Shown here one piece after another: positions 59,169 through 64,000 of a stretch of DNA of 64,000 bases. This DNA is from Streptomyces cyanogenus. Lineage in GTDB: Bacteria; Actinomycetota; Actinomycetes; Streptomycetales; Streptomycetaceae. The stretch spans positions 2,966,501 to 3,030,500 of the forward strand of contig NZ_CP071839.1 of NCBI RefSeq assembly GCF_017526105.1, in the 5' to 3' direction. The first letter of the stretch is position 1, and each line of letters opens with the position of its first letter. The translations under genes and the position numbers were made by a program. The notes under the pieces are model-generated. The model had not been told where the DNA came from and did no database searches. It saw only the letters and a list, made by a program, of their open reading frames with translations.

Positions 59169-59272
59169 TTGATGCCTCCTCTTGAGGATGCCGCCACATG
59201 CGAGCGTCCCGCACGCAGCGTGATGCGGGAAGAGGGTGTGACCCGATCAGGCCACGGAGGGTCATGTTCCTC

Positions 59273-60559
59273 TCACATATGCCCCGTCAGTCTCGCGTGC
59301 AGGGAGAGCGCGGAGGTGTCGGTCAGGGAGGCGACCTGGTCGACGATCACCCGCTTGCGTGCCCGGTCGTCGTCCGCCGCGTCGAACAGCGCACGGAACT
59401 GGGGGTCCAGGCCGTCGGGCGCGCGGGCGGTCAGCGCCTCGGCCAGCTCCGCGACGATCACCCGCTGGTCGGCGCGCAACCGTTCCTGCTCGGCGCGCTG
59501 CATCACGTACCGGTCCGCGACGGCCTTGAGCACCGCGCACTCCATGCGCGCCTCGCGGGGTACGACGAGCTCGGCGCCGTAGCGGGTGAGCCGGCCGGTG
59601 CCCCACGCGGCGCGCGTGGCGCCCTCGGCGGCCAGGCAGAACCGGCCGATGAGCTGGCTGGTGGCGTCCTTCAGCCGGGCCTGGGCGGCCGCGGTGCCGT
59701 CGTAGCCGTGCGGCCACCACTCCTCCTCCTGGAGGCGGTCCAGGGCGGCGGCGAGTTCGGCCGGGTCGGTGTCCGCGGGGACGTAGCGGCCGACGGCGAC
59801 GCGGAACACCGCCTGCCGTTCCGGCTCGGCGTGCAGGCAGTTGGGGTCGATGTGACCGGCGTGCAGGCCGTCCTCGACGTCGTGCACCGAGTAGGCGACG
59901 TCGTCGGACCAGTCCATGACCTGCGCCTCGAAGCAGGTGCGGGTGCCGGGGGCGTGGGCGCGGACCCAGTCGAACACCGGGCGGTCGTCCTCGTACACGC
60001 CGAACTTCCGTGAGGCCGGGTCGGTGGGGTGCCCGCCGCGCGGCCAGGGGTACTTGGTGGCGGCGTCGAGGGTGGCGCGGGTGAGGTTCAGGCCGACGGA
60101 GCGGTCCTCGGTGAACCGTTTGGGCTCGATCCGGGTGAGGAGCCTGAGGGACTGGGCGTTGCCCTCGAAGCCGCCGCAGTCGTCGGCGAACTCGTTCAGC
60201 GCGGTTTCGCCGTTGTGGCCGAAGGGGGGATGGCCCAGGTCGTGGGCGAGGCAGGCCGCCTCGACCAGGTCGGGGTCACAGCCGAGGGCGGCACCCAGCT
60301 CCCGGCCGACCTGGGCGCATTCGAGGGAGTGGGTGAGCCGTGTCCGGGGGCTGGCGTCCCAGGCCTGGCTCCGGGTGCCCGGGGTCACCACCTGCGTCTT
60401 GCCGGCCAGGCGCCTGAGCGCGGCGGAGTGGAGGATGCGGGCGCGGTCGCGCTGGAAGGCGGTGCGGCCCGGGCGTTTGTCGGGTTCGTGGACCCAGCGG
60501 TCGACCGACGTGGCGTCGTAAGCCGTGAAAAGTGCGGTGCCTTCCGCGGTGCCTTCCAT
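59273..60559 (-). CDS. dgt: Deoxyguanosinetriphosphate triphosphohydrolase-like protein
   Basis: A 428-residue HD-domain dNTPase that converts dGTP or other dNTPs to nucleoside and triphosphate, helping control nucleotide pools. The ATG at 60559 is used; the frame continues to 62152 only as shadow sequence. Signatures are [39 protein letters not shown], the metal motif [16 protein letters not shown] (HD) and [18 protein letters not shown]. Length fits the type-2 bacterial family common in actinobacteria, where it lies next to dnaG as here. The ribosome site is weak. Confidence 0.93.
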   Translation of the reverse strand: MEGTAEGTALFTAYDATSVDRWVHEPDKRPGRTAFQRDRARILHSAALRRLAGKTQVVTPGTRSQAWDASPRTRLTHSLECAQVGRELGAALGCDPDLVEAACLAHDLGHPPFGHNGETALNEFADDCGGFEGNAQSLRLLTRIEPKRFTEDRSVGLNLTRATLDAATKYPWPRGGHPTDPASRKFGVYEDDRPVFDWVRAHAPGTRTCFEAQVMDWSDDVAYSVHDVEDGLHAGHIDPNCLHAEPERQAVFRVAVGRYVPADTDPAELAAALDRLQEEEWWPHGYDGTAAAQARLKDATSQLIGRFCLAAEGATRAAWGTGRLTRYGAELVVPREARMECAVLKAVADRYVMQRAEQERLRADQRVIVAELAEALTARAPDGLDPQFRALFDAADDDRARKRVIVDQVASLTDTSALSLHARLTGHM

Positions 60560-60672
60560 GGGACGACAGTAAGCCCAATCGTCTGCCGGGTTCCGTTGTG
60601 CCGGCAGGTGCGGGTGCACCGTGGCTTGTCGCGCCCGCGCGGCAGCCGCTCGTCGACACGGCCCCGCGCCCT

Positions 60673-61461
60673 TCAGGCGGCTGCCGTGGACCCTTCCGCC
60701 AGGCTCTGGTCGTAGCGGTGCAGGACCAGACGGGCCATCGCCTCGTGGGCGCCCAGGGGTGCCGAAGCGATCCACGGCGCTGCTTGCGCGCACTGGGTCG
60801 CGAAGCGGCCGGGAGCTGTGAAACAGGACGCCACCGCCACTCTGTGGCGGCCCCTGGCCGCCAGGGCGCGCAGCGCGGCCGGGACGGTCGGAGTCGCCGC
60901 CGAGGCGTACGCGGGGACGACCGGGACGCCCAGGCGGGCGGCGAGGAGGCGGGCGGTGCGGCGGGTGTCCGTGGCCGAGTCGGGGTCGCGGGAGCCGGCT
61001 GCGGCGAGGACGACCGCCGTCGCGCGGCGCTCGGTGCCGTCCATGGCGGTGGGCCAGCCGGCCTCCAGTAGGCGGGCGTGCAGGGTCTCCACGAGCAGCG
61101 GGTGCGGCCCGAGCGGTGCGGCCAGGCGGGTGCGGGCGGGTGCGGCGGCGGCCATCTCGGGGATGTCCTGCTTGACGTGGTAGCCGCGGCTCAGCAGGAG
61201 CGGCACGAGGACCGCGTCGGACGTGCCCGGGACCGCGAGGGTGTCGGTGAGCAGCGGCTCGTTCAGCTCGATGTGGCCCAGGTGGACGGGCAGGCCGGGG
61301 CGCTGCTCGCGGACCCGGGCCATGAGGGCGCGTACGGTGCCGAGCGCCCGGGGGTCGCGGCTGCCGTGGGCGACCAGCACCAGGGCGGGCGGGGCCGGGT
61401 GGCGGCGGCCGAGCGCGGGGACGAGCCTGCTGCCGCTGCTGAGGGGGATCGACGCCGTCAT
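60673..61461 (-). CDS. Sirohydrochlorin chelatase (CbiX/SirB-like)
   Basis: A 262-residue class II chelatase with two similar halves. Half one opens [19 protein letters not shown] and half two [19 protein letters not shown]. The catalytic histidine of half one is in AHGSRDP. The metal-binding region [15 protein letters not shown] is in the first half, and [10 protein letters not shown] is diagnostic. It inserts ferrous iron (siroheme) or cobalt (cobalamin) into sirohydrochlorin. Siroheme is the cofactor of assimilatory nitrite and sulfite reductases. The nitrate reductase gene 1.3 kb away makes the siroheme role attractive. It is divergent from the SanA-like gene. Confidence 0.9.
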   Translation of the reverse strand: MTASIPLSSGSRLVPALGRRHPAPPALVLVAHGSRDPRALGTVRALMARVREQRPGLPVHLGHIELNEPLLTDTLAVPGTSDAVLVPLLLSRGYHVKQDIPEMAAAAPARTRLAAPLGPHPLLVETLHARLLEAGWPTAMDGTERRATAVVLAAAGSRDPDSATDTRRTARLLAARLGVPVVPAYASAATPTVPAALRALAARGRHRVAVASCFTAPGRFATQCAQAAPWIASAPLGAHEAMARLVLHRYDQSLAEGSTAAA

Positions 61462-61524
61462 GCAACGATCCTGACCGGAGGACGTTGCGCGCCCGTTGCG
61501 CGGCCGTCACGGGTATTTTCCGCG

Positions 61525-61561
61525 GGTTCACCTCGTACGGACGCGCGGTGTGAGGTGAACC
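61525..61561. promoter_or_regulatory. 10-base perfect inverted repeat upstream of the SanA-like gene
   Basis: GGTTCACCTC (61525-61534) and GAGGTGAACC (61552-61561) are exact inverted copies separated by 17 bases. The element lies 55-91 bases before the ATG at 61616, and an AT-rich tattttc precedes it. It could be an operator bound by a dimer on one DNA face, or a leader hairpin. Confidence 0.5.
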
Positions 61562-61615
61562 GGAACGGCACCGGCGGCGTCCTCCTCGGTCGGGAGCGAT
61601 CACGGGGGGTGCGGT

Positions 61616-62296
61616 ATGAGGATCCGTCGACCGCGATGGCCGCGCACGCGGACCGGGCAGCGGCGGCTGGCGCAGGCGGTGATGGCCGGGTGCGTGCTGG
61701 CGCTGCTGCCGGTGACCTGGCTGTACGTGTCCACGGCGGACCGCCTGCGGACGACGGCGGACGTGCCGCGCACCGATGTCGCGGTGGTGTTCGGGGCCGG
61801 GCTGTGGCAGGGCGAGCCGTCGCCGTACCTCGCGCACCGGCTGGACGCGGCGGCGAAGCTGTACCGGGCGGGGCGGATCAAGGTGGTGCTGGTCACCGGG
61901 GACAACAGCCGGGAGGACTACGACGAGCCCGACGCCATGCGGGCGTACCTCACGCGGCACGGGGTGCCGGACGCGCGGATCGTCAGCGACTACGCCGGGT
62001 TCGACACCTGGGACTCCTGTGTCCGGGCCAGGAAGATCTTCGGGGTGGACCGGGCGGTGCTGATCAGCCAGGGCTTCCACATCCGGCGGGCGGTGGCGCT
62101 GTGCGAGGCGGCGGGGGTGGACTCGTACGGCGTCGGCGTCGATGCGAAACACGATGTGACCTGGTACTACGGCGGGACGCGCGAGGTGTTCGCGGCGGGC
62201 AAGGCGGCACTGGACGCGGTGTTCCGGCCGGACCCGCGGTTCCTCGGGCCGAAGGAGCAGGGGGTCGCCAGGGCACTGGCGGGGACGAGGGGCTGA
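61616..62296 (+). CDS. SanA/YdcF-like (DUF218) membrane protein
   Basis: A 226-residue protein with a basic N terminus and one helix ([18 protein letters not shown]), placing the DUF218 domain outside the membrane. The domain shows [40 protein letters not shown], a [20 protein letters not shown] segment and [19 protein letters not shown]. SanA proteins in Gram-negatives affect envelope integrity and vancomycin resistance, probably through lipid carrier or peptidoglycan metabolism. The function in Streptomyces is unknown. Two bases separate its stop from the next gene, so they form one operon. A perfect inverted repeat lies upstream. Confidence 0.88.
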   Translation: MRIRRPRWPRTRTGQRRLAQAVMAGCVLALLPVTWLYVSTADRLRTTADVPRTDVAVVFGAGLWQGEPSPYLAHRLDAAAKLYRAGRIKVVLVTGDNSREDYDEPDAMRAYLTRHGVPDARIVSDYAGFDTWDSCVRARKIFGVDRAVLISQGFHIRRAVALCEAAGVDSYGVGVDAKHDVTWYYGGTREVFAAGKAALDAVFRPDPRFLGPKEQGVARALAGTRG

Positions 62297-62298
62297 GC

Positions 62299-62787
62299 AT
62301 GGAGATCGCCGAGCTGACGCCCGCCGAGCGCCGCGTGCGGGATGCGTTCCCGCTCGGCGAGGGGGTCGACTTCCGCCAGGACCGCGACGAGGATCCCGAG
62401 CAGGGCGGCTCGTGGGGACCGGAGCGCACCCTGCGGGCGGAGGTGCTGCGGGAGCTGCTGCTGGACGGGCCGGTGCGGGAGGGGCGGATCGCCGGCCTGA
62501 AGGTGACGGGCGCGCGGATCACCGGTCGGCTGGACCTCAAGTACGGCACGGTCGGCCACCCCGTCCGGTTGCGTTCCTGCCACTTCGAGGAGGCGCCCGA
62601 TCTGTACGGGGCGCAGGTCGGCGCCCTGGTCCTGAGCGACTCGGCGCTGCGAGGCTGTCCGGGGCGCTCTTCCGGACCCCTCCACGGGCGTGGCCTCCCG
62701 CGGCCGCCCCGGGACCTCACGCCGTCGCCGGTCCGGCGGGGAGGTCGCCGTGCCGGGGGTGTAACCGGATGCGGCACGGGGCCGTAA
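62299..62787 (+). pseudogene. Truncated pentapeptide/beta-helix-type membrane protein gene
   Basis: The ATG follows GAGGGG and codes for 162 residues. The first 110 ([74 protein letters not shown]) match the N-terminal part of larger Streptomyces proteins that continue with repeated solenoid turns and membrane helices. After LRGCPG the sequence becomes Pro/Arg-rich and unrelated, and ends at a TAA inside a GTAAC motif. The rest of the gene is missing; the nitrate reductase begins 25 bases later. Most likely a deletion removed the 3' part. Confidence 0.6.
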
Positions 62788-62799
62788 CACGCCGGACGC
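62761..62799 (+). promoter_or_regulatory. Candidate GlnR binding region upstream of the nitrate reductase gene
   Basis: Two GTAAC half-sites occur at 62761-62765 and 62784-62788. The second is followed after six bases by GACGC, a partial match to the GAAAC half. GlnR boxes follow GTnAC-n6-GAAAC patterns with 22-base periodicity; the spacing here is 23. The site lies 24-51 bases upstream of the nitrate reductase ATG. Nitrate assimilation genes are known GlnR targets in Streptomyces. Confidence 0.4.
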
Positions 62800-62811
62800 A
62801 CGCTGGACGGT

Positions 62812-64000
62812 ATGGAGAACACCTCGACGCCCACCCACTGCCCGTACTGCGCCTTGCAGTGCGGGATGAACATCACGCCCCTGCCCCAGGGGGGCGTCGA
62901 GGTCACCGAGCGTCCGGACTTCCCCGTCAACCGGGGAGCGCTGTGCGGCAAGGGGCGTACGGCGGCGCAGGTGCTGTCCCCGGCGGTGCGGCTGACCACG
63001 CCGCTGGTGCGGGACGGTGGCCGGCTGGTGGAGGCGAGCTGGACCGAGGCGCTGGACCGGATCGCCGAGCGGCTCTCCGCGACGCGGGAGCGGTACGGCG
63101 CGGACGCGCTGGGGGTGTTCGGCGGGGGCGGGCTGACCAACGAGAAGGCGTACACGCTCGGCAAGTTCGCGCGGGTGGTGCTGGGTACCTCGCAGATCGA
63201 CTACAACGGCCGGTTCTGCATGTCGTCGGCCGCCGCGGCCGGCACCAAGGCGTTCGGTCTGGACCGGGGGCTGCCGTTCCCGCTGGAGGACGTGCCGAGG
63301 ACCGGGTGCGTGATCCTCGTCGGGTCCAACCCGGCCGAGACCATGCCGCCGTCGCTGCGGTTCTTCACCGAGCTGCGGGAGAACGGCGGCACGCTGATCG
63401 TCGTCGACCCGCGCCGCACCAGGACCGCCGAGCAGGCCGACCTGCACCTCGCGCCCCGCCCGGGCACGGATCTCGCGCTCGCCCTGGGCCTGCTGCACCT
63501 GGTGGTGGCCGAGGGGCGGACGGACGAGGAGTACATCCGGGAGCGGACCACCGGCTGGGAGGAGGCCCGGGCCGCGGCGATGGCGCACTGGCCCGAGTAC
63601 GTGGAGCGGATCACCGGGGTCCCGGTGCCGCAACTGCGCGAGGCGGTACGGATGTTCTGCGAGCCGGAGGCGGCGATGGTGCTCACCGCGCGCGGGCCGG
63701 AGCAGCAGTCCCAGGGCACGGACACGGTGGGCGCCTGGATCAACCTGTGCCTGGCCACCGGCCGGGCGGGCCGCCCCCTGTCCGGATACGGCTGTCTGAC
63801 CGGGCAGGGCAACGGGCAGGGCGGACGCGAACACGGCCAGAAGGCCGACCAGTTGCCCGGGTACCGCAAGCTGGACGACCCGGCGGCGCGGGCCCACGTG
63901 GCCGGGGTGTGGGGCGTGGACCCGGACAGCCTGCCCGGTCCCGGACGCAGCGCGTACGAACTCCTCGACGCCCTCGGCTCGGACGTCCGGGCGCTGCTGC
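62812..64000 (+). CDS. nasA: Assimilatory nitrate reductase catalytic subunit (3' partial)
   Basis: The first 396 residues of a molybdopterin oxidoreductase; the frame is still open at the window end. It starts at ATG 62812. The 4Fe-4S cluster motif is C10-x2-C13-x3-C17-x27-C45 (HCPYCALQCGMN, then GALCGKGRT). FGGGGLTNEKAYTLGKFARV and the cofactor region DYNGRFCMSSAAAAGTKAFG follow; the Cys there is the likely molybdenum ligand, as in NasA/NapA-type enzymes. LVGSNPAETMPP and LIVVDPRRTRTAEQADLHL are typical cofactor-binding motifs. No Tat signal is present, so it is cytoplasmic and assimilatory. It reduces nitrate to nitrite. Regulation by GlnR is suggested by GTAAC sites upstream. Confidence 0.92.
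   Translation, partial: MENTSTPTHCPYCALQCGMNITPLPQGGVEVTERPDFPVNRGALCGKGRTAAQVLSPAVRLTTPLVRDGGRLVEASWTEALDRIAERLSATRERYGADALGVFGGGGLTNEKAYTLGKFARVVLGTSQIDYNGRFCMSSAAAAGTKAFGLDRGLPFPLEDVPRTGCVILVGSNPAETMPPSLRFFTELRENGGTLIVVDPRRTRTAEQADLHLAPRPGTDLALALGLLHLVVAEGRTDEEYIRERTTGWEEARAAAMAHWPEYVERITGVPVPQLREAVRMFCEPEAAMVLTARGPEQQSQGTDTVGAWINLCLATGRAGRPLSGYGCLTGQGNGQGGREHGQKADQLPGYRKLDDPAARAHVAGVWGVDPDSLPGPGRSAYELLDALGSDVRALL

Overview
The window is high-GC actinobacterial DNA and almost certainly comes from a Streptomyces chromosome. The evidence is the GC-saturated third codon positions, frequent GTG and TTG starts, ATGA/GTGA stop-start overlaps, Tat signal peptides, and Streptomyces-type families (SAV_2336, MAB_1171c, Trypco1/CU044_2847, DUF4360). 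Gene order, as I recall it, resembles the S. coelicolor core segment running from a sugar ABC operon through matB, mbl and hrdA to a nitrate reductase gene. I see no prophage, plasmid, CRISPR array, insertion sequence or large biosynthetic cluster.

Layout. 0-5.4 kb: the end of a monosaccharide ABC importer (ATPase cut by the window edge, plus permease), a Tat-exported aldose epimerase and an aminotransferase with a long Ala/Pro tail. 5.5-9.2 kb: cytochrome oxidase subunit I with a small membrane partner, a secreted DUF4360 protein and a cysteine-free Rrf2 regulator. 9.2-13.7 kb: a secreted GH35 beta-galactosidase convergent with a GH51 arabinofuranosidase. 13.9-17.2 kb: an ImmA/IrrE-type peptidase, a multi-helix membrane protein and an FAD monooxygenase with overlapping ends, followed by three copies of a repeat. 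17.4-21.3 kb: an IclR/SMP-30 pair with a palindromic operator, then an ATP-grasp protein, a SAM methyltransferase and a hypothetical gene. 21.4-24.3 kb: matB overlapping a fused carboxyltransferase gene. 24.3-27.9 kb: a large secreted subtilase.

28.1-35.9 kb is the most unusual part. It is a four-gene operon encoding a Trypco1 protein, a trypsin-VMAP protein, a MoxR AAA+ ATPase and a 1479-residue scaffold. The scaffold carries a degenerate vWA-like domain, a pseudokinase, a SARP/BTAD-like region, an SPFH-like stretch and a HAD domain lacking its nucleophile. It matches the vWA-MoxR-VMAP class of predicted NTP-dependent conflict systems. Next come an Mbl-type actin (36-37 kb), a STAS/MEDS-ATPase/STAS-ANTAR switch module (37-39.3 kb), a Ser/Thr kinase and a divergent one-helix receptor with a large extracellular binding domain (39.5-43.9 kb). 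44.1-47.1 kb: a two-component system with a PepSY lipoprotein, whose response regulator is frameshifted in this sequence.

47.4-50.6 kb: a methyltransferase, three tRNA genes (one CAT, two identical Asn), a YtxH protein and an FGGY kinase. 50.7-60.6 kb: a heterodimeric ABC exporter, then the housekeeping set hrdA, dnaG, a ferredoxin reductase-like protein and dGTPase. 60.7-64 kb: a sirohydrochlorin chelatase, a SanA-like protein, a truncated gene and the 5' part of an assimilatory nitrate reductase, consistent with siroheme-dependent nitrate and nitrite assimilation.
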